A stretch of DNA of 34,773 nt from CALLVY01 sp937899855 (GCA_039820405.1 JBCBQC010000069.1:1-34773); one strand, 5' to 3'; counted from the stretch's first letter, positions 23,012 through 30,796 are shown. Numbers and translations: made by a program. Notes: generated from the sequence alone by a model not told the origin.

Positions 23012-23041
23012 TGGGTCGGCCGACGGGTCGACCCAGCTTTT
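23012..23041 (+). terminator. Hairpin terminator after the second 474-residue gene
   Basis: TGGGTCG (23012-23018) and CGACCCA (23029-23035) form a 7-bp stem with a 10-nt loop, followed by GCTTTT. It lies in the 62-bp gap before the convergent membrane-protein gene. Confidence 0.5.
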
Positions 23042-23045
23042 GGCT

Positions 23046-23621
23046 TTAGCTCGATTCCGAGGGCGGGTAGAGCATTCGGTATTCCCGGTGGAGCAATTGG
23101 CGGTAGCAGCACACGACGGTTACCGCAATCAGGCCGTACAGGACGTACAGTGGCCGGCCCACCCACTCGCGAAAGGTGTCGTAAAAAGCCAGGTTGTAGT
23201 ACTGGCTAAAGTTGTGAAAGGTGGCCAAAAAGCTACCGACGACCAGGGCCCAGAACAGCACGTAACCCAGGTGAGCCAGAGAGGCCCGCTTGTTTTTGGG
23301 CAGGCGGTAGCACATCCAATACCAACGATCTTTGCGACCGAAATACAGGTAGGATACGTATTCGCGATAATTGCGGAGGTCTTCGACCGGCCGACGGGGC
23401 CGGTAGCGGAAGAGGTAGTAGTGATAGGCCATCAGGATCAGCACCACGATGATTAAATTGGAAATCAGCAGGCCACTCCAACCAAAGCCTAGGTAACGAA
23501 CCAGGGGATTCGTTTCCATTTCTAATCCCCCCGGCTTAAAAATCCAGAGGCTAGTGGAATAAAAATCACATCCCCGAGCGAAGAGGAGTAGACCGACAAA
23601 AAGGTAAAACCTTAGTTTCAT
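23046..23621 (-). CDS. Uncharacterised four-helix membrane protein
   Basis: A 191-residue protein that I cannot assign to a family. Predicted transmembrane segments lie at about 3-16, 48-71, 113-138 and 156-177. The first loop contains the charged motif FARGCDFYSTSLWIF..GG.EMETNPLVRYLGFGW, in which the Asp and ETNP residues could be functional; a similar D...T...E.NP arrangement occurs in some small membrane families. The middle loop is rich in Arg and Tyr and should be cytoplasmic. A possible promoter (TTTG-N20-TATCTTCT on the minus strand, box at 23641-23648) lies about 20 bp before the ATG. It stands alone between a T9SS gene and the mod locus. Confidence 0.6.
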   Translation of the reverse strand: MKLRFYLFVGLLLFARGCDFYSTSLWIFKPGGLEMETNPLVRYLGFGWSGLLISNLIIVVLILMAYHYYLFRYRPRRPVEDLRNYREYVSYLYFGRKDRWYWMCYRLPKNKRASLAHLGYVLFWALVVGSFLATFHNFSQYYNLAFYDTFREWVGRPLYVLYGLIAVTVVCCYRQLLHREYRMLYPPSESS

Positions 23622-23688
23622 GAGCGTTTATTTTTCGTAAAGAAGATACCAAAGTTCCACCGTAAAACCAAATGGGTCCGTACGACCG

Positions 23689-23985
23689 CTAGCCGCTGGT
23701 TTTGTCCTTCCCGCCTTTGCTCATGGCCATGCGCTTGCGACGGGTCATCTTTTTGATGTACTCCACCCGGCGGAAACGCAGGGCACTCCAGTCCGTATCG
23801 ATGGCCACCATCCGCACGCCTTCCCAGCCCAAATTTCCCAGCACTTGCCAGCCCGTATCGCGGTTGAAATCACAGGTGTAATTTTTCGAGCTACCCTTGG
23901 GATAGGCCATCCACAGTAGCGCATCTCCCTCCAGCCGTTGGACCAGCTCGGGTACCAGTCGGTCAATCGCCTCCTGTTGCTCAGT
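23689..23985 (-). pseudogene. 5'-truncated DUF3052-like remnant after modC
   Basis: An open frame of about 98 codons with family-like sequence throughout: EQQEAIDRLVPELVQRLEG, then LLWMAYPKGSSKNYTCDFNRDTGW, and VRMVAIDTDWSALRFRRVEYIKKM. The pattern (W-A-YPK.SSK ... RD.GW ... VA.D..WSALRFR) fits the C-terminal two-thirds of DUF3052-type proteins. No ATG, GTG or TTG exists upstream of the internal ATG at 23908-23910, although family-like sequence continues 24 codons further. The frame is closed by a TAG at 23986-23988, inside the end of modC. The roughly 50 N-terminal residues expected for the family are missing. It is either a remnant left when the mod genes arrived or a short protein starting at 23910. 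Confidence 0.5.
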
Positions 23986-24820
23986 CTAACCAAACCCACC
24001 GCCCCGAACGCCAGGCCACCCGCACCCGCTCCCCCACGCGCGGCCCTTCCCCCGCCTCCGAGTGTACCCGCAAACTGTTCTCTCCCACCCGCACCTCATA
24101 AGTATCCCCCTCCCGCGTCCGCACCACTCCCCACAAAACCAGGTCGCGCTCCCCCATCAGCTCCGCCGCCGTTCCCTCCGCCACGATGCGGCCACGCTCC
24201 ATCCGCACCACCCGATCCGCCAGGCGCCGTACCTCCCGCCGGTCGTGACTCACCAAGAGAGTCGTCAGGCCAAAGGAGCGGTGTACCTCCGCCAGATAAG
24301 TTTGCAATTCCTCGCGCAAGCCCTCTTCTAACGCCGAGAGTGGTTCGTCCAGCAAGAGAATCTTGGGGCGGGGCACCAAAGCGCGCGCCAGGGCCAGGCG
24401 CTGCTGCTGCCCACCGGACAGTCGAGCCGGTTTGCGGTCCCGCAATTCCCACAAGTCCATCCGCCGCAGCAAGTTTTCGACGATGGCGGGATCCTCACCC
24501 CGAGGGAGGGCAAAACGCAGGTTGTCCCGCGCCGTCCAGTGGGGAAAAAGGGCGTAGTCCTGAAACACCAAACCAATGCCGCGCCGTTGGGGGGGCCAGT
24601 GCAGGCGCGGGCTTTGTCGAAACCAATACTGACCGTCTACCCAAATCTCGCCGCGATCGGGACGTAGCAAACCCGCCAGCATCCGCAGTAAGGAAGTCTT
24701 ACCCGCTCCCGACGGACCGTAGAGCGCCACCAAGCTCCCCCGCTCGATCTGGAGGGCCACCTCAATATCGAAGGCACCGTCGCCACGACCGAGGGTTTTG
24801 GAAACGTCCAGGCGAATCAC
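23981..24820 (-). CDS. modC: Molybdate ABC transporter ATP-binding protein
   Basis: A 279-residue ATPase energising molybdate uptake. Walker A is GPSGAGKTS (about 35-43), the Q-loop lies in GLVFQDYALFPHW, the ABC signature is LSGGQQQR, Walker B is ILLLDEP, and the H-loop is LLVSHD. After about residue 220 comes a TOBE-like molybdate-binding extension (LVLWGVVRTREGDTYEVRVG ... RVRVAWRSGRW), shorter than in E. coli ModC. The start is the GTG at 24818-24820, which overlaps the modB stop (GTGA). The longer frame to 24892 would overlap modB by 76 bp and gives a non-family N-terminus. Confidence 0.9.
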   Translation of the reverse strand: MIRLDVSKTLGRGDGAFDIEVALQIERGSLVALYGPSGAGKTSLLRMLAGLLRPDRGEIWVDGQYWFRQSPRLHWPPQRRGIGLVFQDYALFPHWTARDNLRFALPRGEDPAIVENLLRRMDLWELRDRKPARLSGGQQQRLALARALVPRPKILLLDEPLSALEEGLREELQTYLAEVHRSFGLTTLLVSHDRREVRRLADRVVRMERGRIVAEGTAAELMGERDLVLWGVVRTREGDTYEVRVGENSLRVHSEAGEGPRVGERVRVAWRSGRWVWLD

Positions 24821-25491
24821 GGGCGTAGCTTTTTGAGGTAGCCGCCGTTGAGCAGATATACCGCCAGTAGAATGACAAAACTGAGGGCGCACAAGATCGC
24901 GGCGTAGGTACCCGCAACCTCGTAGTGGAGCGCCTCGACTTCGTCGTAGATCGCGATGGAGGCGACCTTGGTCTCCCCCGGGATATTCCCTCCGATCATC
25001 AAAACCACACCAAACTCACCGATGGTGTGGGCAAAGGTCAGGACCAGCCCACTCAGCAGGGCGGGTCGGATATTGGGGAGCAGTACCCGTAGTAGGGTCG
25101 TCCAACGCGATTTGCCGAGCACGTAGCTGGCTTCCCGGAGCGATGGGGGCAGCTGGCTCAGTCCGGCTTGGATCGGTTGTACCATGAAGGGTAAGCTATA
25201 CAGCATGGAAGCTAGGACCAGCCCTTCAAAGGAGAAGATCAGCTGGAGGCCGAGGTGTTGGTCGATGAACTGGCCAAAGGCATTGGCGGGGCTAAAGGCG
25301 ATCAGCAGGTAAAAGCCCAATACGGTGGGGGGCAGTACGAGGGGCATGCTGATGAGCGTTTCGAGGACGGGCTTCCAGGGGCGCGGGCGGAAGGCCAGGT
25401 AGCTAGCGAGGGGGATACCGATCAAAAAGAGGAGGCAGGTCGTCCAGGTGGCCAGTTGTAAGGTCAGAATAAGTGGTGCCCAATCAATCAT
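24817..25491 (-). CDS. modB: Molybdate ABC transporter permease
   Basis: A 224-residue inner-membrane permease with about five or six transmembrane helices. The N-terminal helix follows MIDWAPLILTLQLA. The PLVLPPTVLGFYLL stretch and the coupling loop LPPSLREASYVLGKSRWTTLLRVLLPNIRPALLSG, with AHTIGEFGVVLMIGGNIPG, are typical of ModB. The start is the ATG at 25489-25491, 8 bp inside the end of modA (ATGATTGA); the upstream extension to 25530 is not family-like. It lies in the modABC transcript. Confidence 0.92.
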   Translation of the reverse strand: MIDWAPLILTLQLATWTTCLLFLIGIPLASYLAFRPRPWKPVLETLISMPLVLPPTVLGFYLLIAFSPANAFGQFIDQHLGLQLIFSFEGLVLASMLYSLPFMVQPIQAGLSQLPPSLREASYVLGKSRWTTLLRVLLPNIRPALLSGLVLTFAHTIGEFGVVLMIGGNIPGETKVASIAIYDEVEALHYEVAGTYAAILCALSFVILLAVYLLNGGYLKKLRP

Positions 25492-26353
25492 GGAGTATCC
25501 CGAGGCTTTGTGGCGGCGGGGTGTAGCCATAATCTTGGAGGATTCGACGGGCCCGAGCCGAAAAGAGAAAGGTATAAAACTTTTGGGCCGCCGCCAAGTG
25601 CTGCGGACGTTTTTTCAGGACCACTACGCCCTGGGCAATGGGATCGTAGAGCTGGGGATCGACGACTTGCCAGCGACCCCGCTGGTCCCAGGGCTCGGTC
25701 CGGATGATGGAGGCCGCCGTAAACCCCCATTCCGCGGCCCCGGTCGCAACGAACTGATTGGTTTGGGCAACGCTGCTTCCGTACACCAGTTTGGGCGTCA
25801 ATGCCTCCCAGTGTCCCGAAGCCCGCAGTACCTGTTGGGCCGCCCGGCCGTAGGGCGCCAGCTGGGGATTGGCCAGGGCAATGTGCCGGACGGCGGGGGC
25901 GGCCAAGTCCGCCCATCCGATGCTATCGCCTGCCGTCAGAGACCAGAGGAGCAACTGGCCGTAAGCGTACACCTCGGGAGCCGCCGTGGCCCATCCCCCA
26001 CGATACACCTCCTCGGGATACTTCAGGTCCGCAGAAATAAACAAATCAAAAGGCGCCCCTTGTTGAATCTGAGCCGCCAATTTCCCCGACGAGCCAACAA
26101 TGCTCTTCGGCAGCATTCCCGTCTCCTTTTCGAAGGCGGAAAGCAGTTCGGGAAGGACGTACTGTAGGTTGGCCGCCGCCGCAATGGTGAAGCTATCTTC
26201 CCGCGAAGGCGCACAACTAAGGCCCAGTAGACTGACAAACAGGAGCAAACGGATACTAAATCGCAGCGGCTTTCTTAACTTGTATTCCGCCGGACCGGGA
26301 GATCGACGGACGGAGAAAGTAGATTTTAAAATTTGGTAAGACTCACTTAACAA
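25484..26353 (-). CDS. modA: Molybdate-binding lipoprotein of the ABC transporter
   Basis: A 289-residue protein with ModA hallmarks: FTIAAAANLQYVLPELLSAFEKETG (about 55-79), GSSGKLAAQIQQGAPFDLFISAD (about 87-109), ALANPQLAPYGRAAQQVL, and a late IAQGVVVLKK. A lipobox (LGLSC, Cys47) predicts a lipid anchor at the inner or outer membrane. The only usable start upstream of the basic n-region (KLRKPLRFSIR) is a TTG at 26351-26353, giving an unusually long 46-residue leader. A TTG at residue 36 would lack the basic residues. It is the first gene of modABC, behind a promoter near 26391-26420. No molybdenum-cofactor riboswitch is visible. Confidence 0.9.
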   Translation of the reverse strand: MLSESYQILKSTFSVRRSPGPAEYKLRKPLRFSIRLLLFVSLLGLSCAPSREDSFTIAAAANLQYVLPELLSAFEKETGMLPKSIVGSSGKLAAQIQQGAPFDLFISADLKYPEEVYRGGWATAAPEVYAYGQLLLWSLTAGDSIGWADLAAPAVRHIALANPQLAPYGRAAQQVLRASGHWEALTPKLVYGSSVAQTNQFVATGAAEWGFTAASIIRTEPWDQRGRWQVVDPQLYDPIAQGVVVLKKRPQHLAAAQKFYTFLFSARARRILQDYGYTPPPQSLGILHD

Positions 26354-26388
26354 TTGGACGGCATCTTTGACAAAACCATTATTTCCAT
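26347..26388 (-). CDS. Possible 13-codon leader ORF overlapping the modA start
   Basis: ATG at 26388-26386 opens a short frame (MEIMVLSKMPSNC) ending in TAA at 26349-26347. That stop overlaps the TTG start of modA. Its ATG lies 2 bp after the -7 box, so it would be translated from the extreme 5' end or from its internal ATGs. Such an arrangement could couple translation into modA; no direct evidence of expression exists. Confidence 0.25.
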   Translation of the reverse strand: MEIMVLSKMPSNC

Positions 26389-26390
26389 TA

Positions 26391-26420
26391 CAAAGCTAAT
26401 TCTTTTATCATGAAAATCAA
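26391..26420 (-). promoter_or_regulatory. Bacteroidota-type promoter of modABC
   Basis: Minus-strand TTG (26420-26418), 19-bp spacer, then TAGCTTTG (26398-26391), an exact TAnnTTTG match. The -33 element lies within the first codons of the divergent secreted-protein gene, so the two genes share a compact regulatory region. Confidence 0.6.
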
Positions 26421-27204
26421 TTTTACGACTGCCCTGGGCAGTTTCCTACTCCTCTTTGCCTTCCACCAGCCCCTGCGCGCCACGGCCATCGACGACCTCA
26501 ACCAAGTGATCCATTTTGCCGATCAAGCCAAGGACAATGCAAAAAATGCGCGGGAGGCCACCAAAGACCTCGCGGTACTGTACTTCCAACTGAACGATGA
26601 CCATATCGATGGCTACATCCAAGTGATCTTTGACGAGATGGACGAGCTGGAAGAGGCAGCCGACGAAATCATCTTTTTCATCAACCGCGCCGCCGGTCAA
26701 AACGCCAACATCGACCCCTCCGACATTCAGGATTGGGCCGGTGAATTGGAAATCTTGGAGGACCAAGTGCGGCAGGAGGCCACGACCCTGCAAAGCCAGA
26801 TCGACAGTGGCCAACGCCGCGAGGCCCGCGCTACTTACCGCCGCCTCCTCACACTGCTGCGTCAGCAAATCAACCTGGCCAAAGAGATCAAAGCCGAAGC
26901 CATCGAACTCCAGGCCGTGGCCCAAACCTACGACGTACGAATCGAATTGATTTATTACGGACAGGTGTACAATGGTAATACCACCCTGGGAGGATTCTAC
27001 GGCATCAACCAGTACCGCAACGAAACCTTTTACCCCGGTTTCAACGGCGACAACGTCTTCAACAACCTACCCGGCGGCACCTACACCTTTGGGTCTTTTG
27101 ACGGCTATTTCGACGGTACGGGGACCACCCAAGTAACGCTTGACCCCAGTCTGATCGGTCCCGATGGCTTTATCGTCGTCCAGCTCAGCTACTGGTCGGA
27201 GTGA
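26410..27204 (+). CDS. Secreted coiled-coil protein with C-terminal beta domain
   Basis: A 264-residue protein with a signal peptide (about 1-25, ending LRATA). Residues 27-175 are almost wholly helical and acidic with heptad-like spacing (LNQVIHFADQAKDNAKNAREATKDLAVLYFQL, EMDELEEAADEIIFFINRAA, RRLLTLLRQQINLAKEIKAEAIELQ), predicting a helical bundle or coiled coil. Residues 178-264 are beta-rich (VRIELIYYGQVYNGNTTLGGFYG ... LPGGTYTFGSFDGYFDG ... GFIVVQLSYW), like a small prealbumin-like sandwich. It has no T9SS sorting domain, so it is probably periplasmic. I do not recognise the family. It is divergent from modA and its last 16 bp overlap the convergent MarR-GNAT gene. Confidence 0.7.
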   Translation: MKINFTTALGSFLLLFAFHQPLRATAIDDLNQVIHFADQAKDNAKNAREATKDLAVLYFQLNDDHIDGYIQVIFDEMDELEEAADEIIFFINRAAGQNANIDPSDIQDWAGELEILEDQVRQEATTLQSQIDSGQRREARATYRRLLTLLRQQINLAKEIKAEAIELQAVAQTYDVRIELIYYGQVYNGNTTLGGFYGINQYRNETFYPGFNGDNVFNNLPGGTYTFGSFDGYFDGTGTTQVTLDPSLIGPDGFIVVQLSYWSE

Positions 27205-28169
27205 CCTATCCCGGTGAGCAGTAGCTCCATCTGTATATTGCAGCGGGAGTACGGCGTGGGGTGACCCGTAATTTTCCGAAAGCCCAACTTTTGGTACAAT
27301 TTGATCGCCGGTGTCAGTACCGTATTACTTTCCAGATAGAGCTTTTGAGCACCCATTTCCCGCGCCCTGTCAATGATGGCTCGCCCCAGGCGCCAACCAA
27401 TCCCACGGCCCTGCGCCCGGGGCGAGACCGCCATTTTGGCCAGCTCAAAGTCGTACGCGGGATCCTCCATGACGATCAATGCACAAACCCCCACCGGCTC
27501 CCCCCGGTAAAGGGCCACCAAAATGACCCCACCGGGATCCAAAATGTAAGTGTCCGGGTGGTCGAGCGACTGGTAGTCCGTTGCCTCCATGGTAAAGTAG
27601 CGCTGGATCCACTCCTCGTTGAGGTCGTGAAAAGCCCGGCGGTATTCGGGGGCGTAGGGTACGATTTGCACCGCCGCCTGTTCGCGCCGTTTGCGTTGCT
27701 CGACCACGCGCTGGAACATCGAATGCTGCTCCAGTAGGTATTCAAATTCGTCCATTGCTTCCCAGAGCTGGTGGCTGGTTTGGGCCAACATGACCTCCAC
27801 CGCAGCGTTCACGTCGAGGTATTGCTCCCGGGCCCGCTCGGCAAACCGACGGCCCTTTGCGCTCAACTGAACGATTTTTTTCCGACCGTCAAGCGGATCC
27901 TTGGCCTCGGTGACCACCTCCGCCTTGACCATCTCCCGTACCGTGGCGATGACGGAGGGATGCGACTGGCCAATTTCGACCGCCAAATCCGTAATGGAGC
28001 GCCCCGCTCCGTCCGACAACAAATAAAACACCGGGAACCACCGTGACTTGATCGCAATCCCGTACAGTTCGTAAACCCGCTGGGCATCTTCCAAAACCCG
28101 ATCACTCAGGGCCCGCATCCGACTGCCAATGGCCATTTTTCCCACTTTTTGATAAAACATAAGCATCAT
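27189..28169 (-). CDS. MarR-type regulator fused to GNAT acetyltransferase
   Basis: A 326-residue fusion. The N-terminal half (about 10-160) is a MarR-type winged helix (SRWFPVFYLLSDGAGRSITDLAVEIGQSHPSVIATVREMVKAEVVTEAKDPLDGRKKIVQLSAKGR), followed by a helix rich in Arg and Glu. The C-terminal half (about 168-320) is a GNAT fold with the acetyl-CoA loop SPRAQGRGIGWRLGRAIID and a family-typical ALKLYQKLGF-like ending (PAIKLYQKLGFRKI). Such fusions are known in Bacteroidota, but their acetylation substrate is unclear. The start was taken as the ATG at 28167-28169, just inside the palindromic operator; a TTG at 28181 and a later ATG at 28136 are alternatives. Autoregulation through the operator is inferred. 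Confidence 0.85.
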   Translation of the reverse strand: MMLMFYQKVGKMAIGSRMRALSDRVLEDAQRVYELYGIAIKSRWFPVFYLLSDGAGRSITDLAVEIGQSHPSVIATVREMVKAEVVTEAKDPLDGRKKIVQLSAKGRRFAERAREQYLDVNAAVEVMLAQTSHQLWEAMDEFEYLLEQHSMFQRVVEQRKRREQAAVQIVPYAPEYRRAFHDLNEEWIQRYFTMEATDYQSLDHPDTYILDPGGVILVALYRGEPVGVCALIVMEDPAYDFELAKMAVSPRAQGRGIGWRLGRAIIDRAREMGAQKLYLESNTVLTPAIKLYQKLGFRKITGHPTPYSRCNIQMELLLTGIGHSDQ

Positions 28170-28178
28170 TTTGGTAAA

Positions 28179-28209
28179 CAACTACGTAGTTGACTACATA
28201 AATATAGTC
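28179..28209. promoter_or_regulatory. Palindromic operator before the MarR-GNAT gene
   Basis: CAACTACGTAGTTG (28179-28192) is a perfect 14-bp palindrome. It is followed by GACTA-N8-TAGTC (28192-28209). A weak promoter (TTG-N20-TATATTTA on the minus strand) overlaps it, so a bound MarR dimer would block transcription of its own gene. Confidence 0.6.
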
Positions 28210-28227
28210 AATAATTTTCAAACCAAC

Positions 28228-28292
28228 AAAAAAGCGGTAAGTGGATCGGGTAAACTTCCCGCAAGGGGAAGGTACACGCGACCACTTACCGC
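28228..28292 (-). terminator. Rho-independent terminator of the propeller-like T9SS gene
   Basis: Read on the minus strand, GCGGTAAGTGG and CCACTTACCGC (plus-strand arms 28234-28244 and 28282-28292) form a perfect 11-bp stem. A smaller hairpin (CTTCCC/GGGAAG) sits in the loop. Six T residues follow (A-run 28228-28233). Confidence 0.8.
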
Positions 28293-28322
28293 CGGTGGAT
28301 AACGGTGGAGTACGGTGCGGGG

Positions 28323-29789
28323 TTAGCGCTGAATGATCAGGGGCTGTACCTCTACCCGATCCGCTTCTCGCAAGCGCAGCCAGTAGGTACCCGGCACCAT
28401 ATCGCTCAGATCGATCGTTCCGCTTTCCCGATCCAGGACCGTTTGGCGGACCCGCTTACCCGTCAGGTCCATGATCTCCAGACTGACCGCTTCCTGGAGG
28501 GTGGACTTGGATTGATAGTTCAAGACATCGCTGGCGGGTTGGGGGAAGAGCTGCCAGCTGCGTTCTTCGGGGCTGGTGGGGCGGAGGGAGGTGCTAAAGT
28601 CGACCGTCGTCTCCCCCACTACGGTGATGTCGCCCTTGGTAATTTCCACCTCGTAACGGCCGGCGACGTCGATCTGACGGATGGCCTCGGTAGCGCCATC
28701 GCTCCAGCGGTATTGGGCATCATCGCCAACCCAGGCATTGAGCTCAAGGGTCTCACCGGGTGCCAGGCTAAGTTCGTTGGGCATATTCATGCGCAGGGCC
28801 TGCGTCTGGACCTGATCGTCATAGACCATATTGACGATCGGAGCCACCGCATTATTGTTGTTTTCGATCGGTACGAGATCCAGTAGCTCACCGGTGGTCA
28901 GGTCAACGACGTGGAGCTGCTGCTGACGGATGTAAAAGTAGCGGTTATTGGCGGGATCGATGTCGCAGTTGCCCGTCGAGAAGCCATCGGGGCTAGTGGG
29001 CAGCTCGGAGATGATGTCTACCTGACCGGTCCCAGCGTCGACCGTAGCGAGCCGCAGCTGGGAGGTAAAATAGAGGGTATCGAAAGGATTGGGATCGGTG
29101 ATCGCCAGGAAATGAAGCCCGTAGATTTTTTGGTCCAACCAGTTGTAGGTCAAGTTGACAAAAAATTGGTTGACGCTATTGTCGGGATAGTCCAGATTAA
29201 CACTCGTGGCTTCGCCGTTGTCGAGGTCCACGGTCACGATTTCGTTCGGAGTGACGTAGTAGTACTTGCGGTGGATGGGGTCGATGTCGGAGTTGCCCGA
29301 TTGGTAGGGTCCGACGCTGCTGGGTTGGCTGGAGATGACGGTGAGGTCACCGGTGGCGAGGTCGACCGTACTCAGGCGCAGGCGATCACTGCCGCTAAAT
29401 TCGTGCGATACCCCGTAGATCTTATCCTCTAGCCAGTTGTAGGCCAGATTGGTCATGGGGGTCACGGCACCATTGGGATTGTCGATCGTCACCCGGCGGA
29501 TCAATTGCCCACTAGGTGCGTTGACCTGGATCAATTCCGCATTATTGGCGATGCCGCGGATGTAGAAATAGGACTTGGTGATGGGGTCAAAATCGGCTAC
29601 GCCTTGGGAAAATTGATCCGGGCTAATGGGACCGTTGGACAGGATGTTGACCGCACCGCTAGTGGGGTCGAGCCGGGCGAATTGCAAAGAAGAATTGACA
29701 AAATTGAGCCCGTAAATTTGACCGGCCTGGGCGAGTAGGCCCAAGTGACCCAAGCTCAGGAACAGAACGAGTAAAGTTGCATTTTTCAT
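28323..29789 (-). CDS. T9SS-secreted propeller-like protein
   Basis: A 488-residue secreted protein (an ATG two codons upstream at 29795 is also possible). Signal peptide about 1-21 (ending LLAQ). Residues 25-330 hold about three repeats of roughly 95 residues, each with a DxDP....YFYI stretch, a Val/Asp-rich strand pair (VDLATGDL, VDLDNGEA, VDAGTGQV) and NL.YNWL..KIYG; these should fold as propeller blades. Residues 345-400 resemble a small Ig-like domain (SLAPGETLELNAWVGDDAQYRWSDGAT). Residues 415-488 are a type A T9SS sorting domain (LFPQPASDVLNYQ ... GTYWLRLRE ... VQPLIIQR). Enzymatic activity is not evident. A terminator follows. Confidence 0.8.
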   Translation of the reverse strand: MKNATLLVLFLSLGHLGLLAQAGQIYGLNFVNSSLQFARLDPTSGAVNILSNGPISPDQFSQGVADFDPITKSYFYIRGIANNAELIQVNAPSGQLIRRVTIDNPNGAVTPMTNLAYNWLEDKIYGVSHEFSGSDRLRLSTVDLATGDLTVISSQPSSVGPYQSGNSDIDPIHRKYYYVTPNEIVTVDLDNGEATSVNLDYPDNSVNQFFVNLTYNWLDQKIYGLHFLAITDPNPFDTLYFTSQLRLATVDAGTGQVDIISELPTSPDGFSTGNCDIDPANNRYFYIRQQQLHVVDLTTGELLDLVPIENNNNAVAPIVNMVYDDQVQTQALRMNMPNELSLAPGETLELNAWVGDDAQYRWSDGATEAIRQIDVAGRYEVEITKGDITVVGETTVDFSTSLRPTSPEERSWQLFPQPASDVLNYQSKSTLQEAVSLEIMDLTGKRVRQTVLDRESGTIDLSDMVPGTYWLRLREADRVEVQPLIIQR

Positions 29790-30057
29790 AGGCATAGTTT
29801 GAGCAACGAGAATTGCTAGATGAAAAAATAAAGTACCGATGGGCCAAACGATTGGTGCGGGACGCGCTACTGTGCTGGAGCACCACCCACAACCATTATC
29901 CCAAAGGACAAAACCCCGTTCTATTTATTGATGAAAATTTGAACCTGATTAGAAAACTTCTTCAAGTTGTTGCTTTTGGAGGATAAATCCAAGGAAAATG
30001 GAGGAATTTGCCATCAGGTAATCAGTTTACGCTCTATCGTGGTCAAAAGAGGAGCGC

Positions 30058-30354
30058 TCAATACTTTTTCTTAGAGATCCGGTGCTGGGTAATGGCCTTT
30101 TGGGCTTTGGATTTGAAGCGCTCCACTCCGGTTTCGCGCAGTTTACGGTGTTTGGTCTTTCGCCCCTGGACCCGCGCCCGCCACTTTTTCCAGTTGTTGA
30201 GACGCAGCTGTTGCTTCATCAAGCGAATGACTTCGGCCTCACGAAGTCCGAATTGTACCTCGATGGCCTCAAAGGGCGTACGATCTTCCCAAGCCATCCC
30301 AATAATTCGGTCAATATCTTCCTCGCTAAGCTGGTACTTTTCGATAATCTTCAT
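30058..30354 (-). CDS. TIGR03643/DUF2805 family protein
   Basis: A 98-residue, strongly basic protein. It has the family core LSEEDIDRIIGMAWEDRTPFEAIEVQFGLREAEVIRLMKQQL (about 9-50), which looks like a helix-turn-helix, then WKKWRARVQGRKTKHRKL (about 54-71) and a Lys/Arg-rich tail. The family is short and widespread in Bacteroidota and Cyanobacteria; nucleic-acid binding is plausible from charge and the helical core, but no function is established. It is divergent from the VOC gene, with a 37-bp gap. The 262 bp downstream, to the propeller-like gene's start at 29795, hold no other gene. Confidence 0.85.
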   Translation of the reverse strand: MKIIEKYQLSEEDIDRIIGMAWEDRTPFEAIEVQFGLREAEVIRLMKQQLRLNNWKKWRARVQGRKTKHRKLRETGVERFKSKAQKAITQHRISKKKY

Positions 30355-30391
30355 ACTTTTAAAACGATTTGCTCACCAATAGGTTTAAGCC

Positions 30392-30790
30392 ATGCTCCAA
30401 TACGCCTACACCATCCTTTACGTTCCCGACGTCCGGGCCAGTATCGAATTTTACGAAACCGCTTTTGACTTTAGCCGCATTTTTATCAGCCCCGAAAACG
30501 ACTACGGAGAACTGGAGAGCGGCCCCACCCGCCTGGCCTTCGCCACGCACGAACTGGCCCACAGCAATTTTTCGGGCGGCTTCCGAGCCAGCCAAGCCAG
30601 CGAACCACCCTTGGGTATCGAACTGGCCTTTACCACCACCGAACTGAGCGCCGCCGTCGAACGGGCGGTCCAGGCCGGTGCCCGAGTCCTCCGACCCATC
30701 GAGGAAAAGCCCTGGGGCCAACGGGTGGCCTACCTGCGCGATCGCGACGGCTTTTTGATCGAGCTGTGTACGCCCATGTCCCAGGACTGA
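30392..30790 (+). CDS. VOC family protein (glyoxalase/dioxygenase fold)
   Basis: A 132-residue protein with the paired beta-alpha-beta-beta-beta modules of the vicinal oxygen chelate superfamily: YTILYVPDVRASIEFYETAFDF (about 6-27) and ELAFTTTELSAAVERAVQAGARVLRPIEEKPWGQRVAYLRDRDGFLIELCTP (about 76-128). Glu in FLIELCTP sits at the usual metal-ligand position. Substrate cannot be told; members include glyoxalases, ring-cleaving dioxygenases and fosfomycin-type resistance proteins. It stands alone between the divergent TIGR03643 gene and the convergent GNAT gene. Confidence 0.85.
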   Translation: MLQYAYTILYVPDVRASIEFYETAFDFSRIFISPENDYGELESGPTRLAFATHELAHSNFSGGFRASQASEPPLGIELAFTTTELSAAVERAVQAGARVLRPIEEKPWGQRVAYLRDRDGFLIELCTPMSQD

Positions 30791-30796
30791 TTACGG

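Noticed and set aside
23981..24892. Longer modC reading from 24892
   Set aside because: It would overlap modB by 76 bp and adds a non-family N-terminus; the GTG overlapping the modB stop is better.
26354..26410. Molybdenum-cofactor riboswitch upstream of modABC
   Set aside because: Only about 35 bp separate the predicted transcription start from modA, far too short for that RNA.
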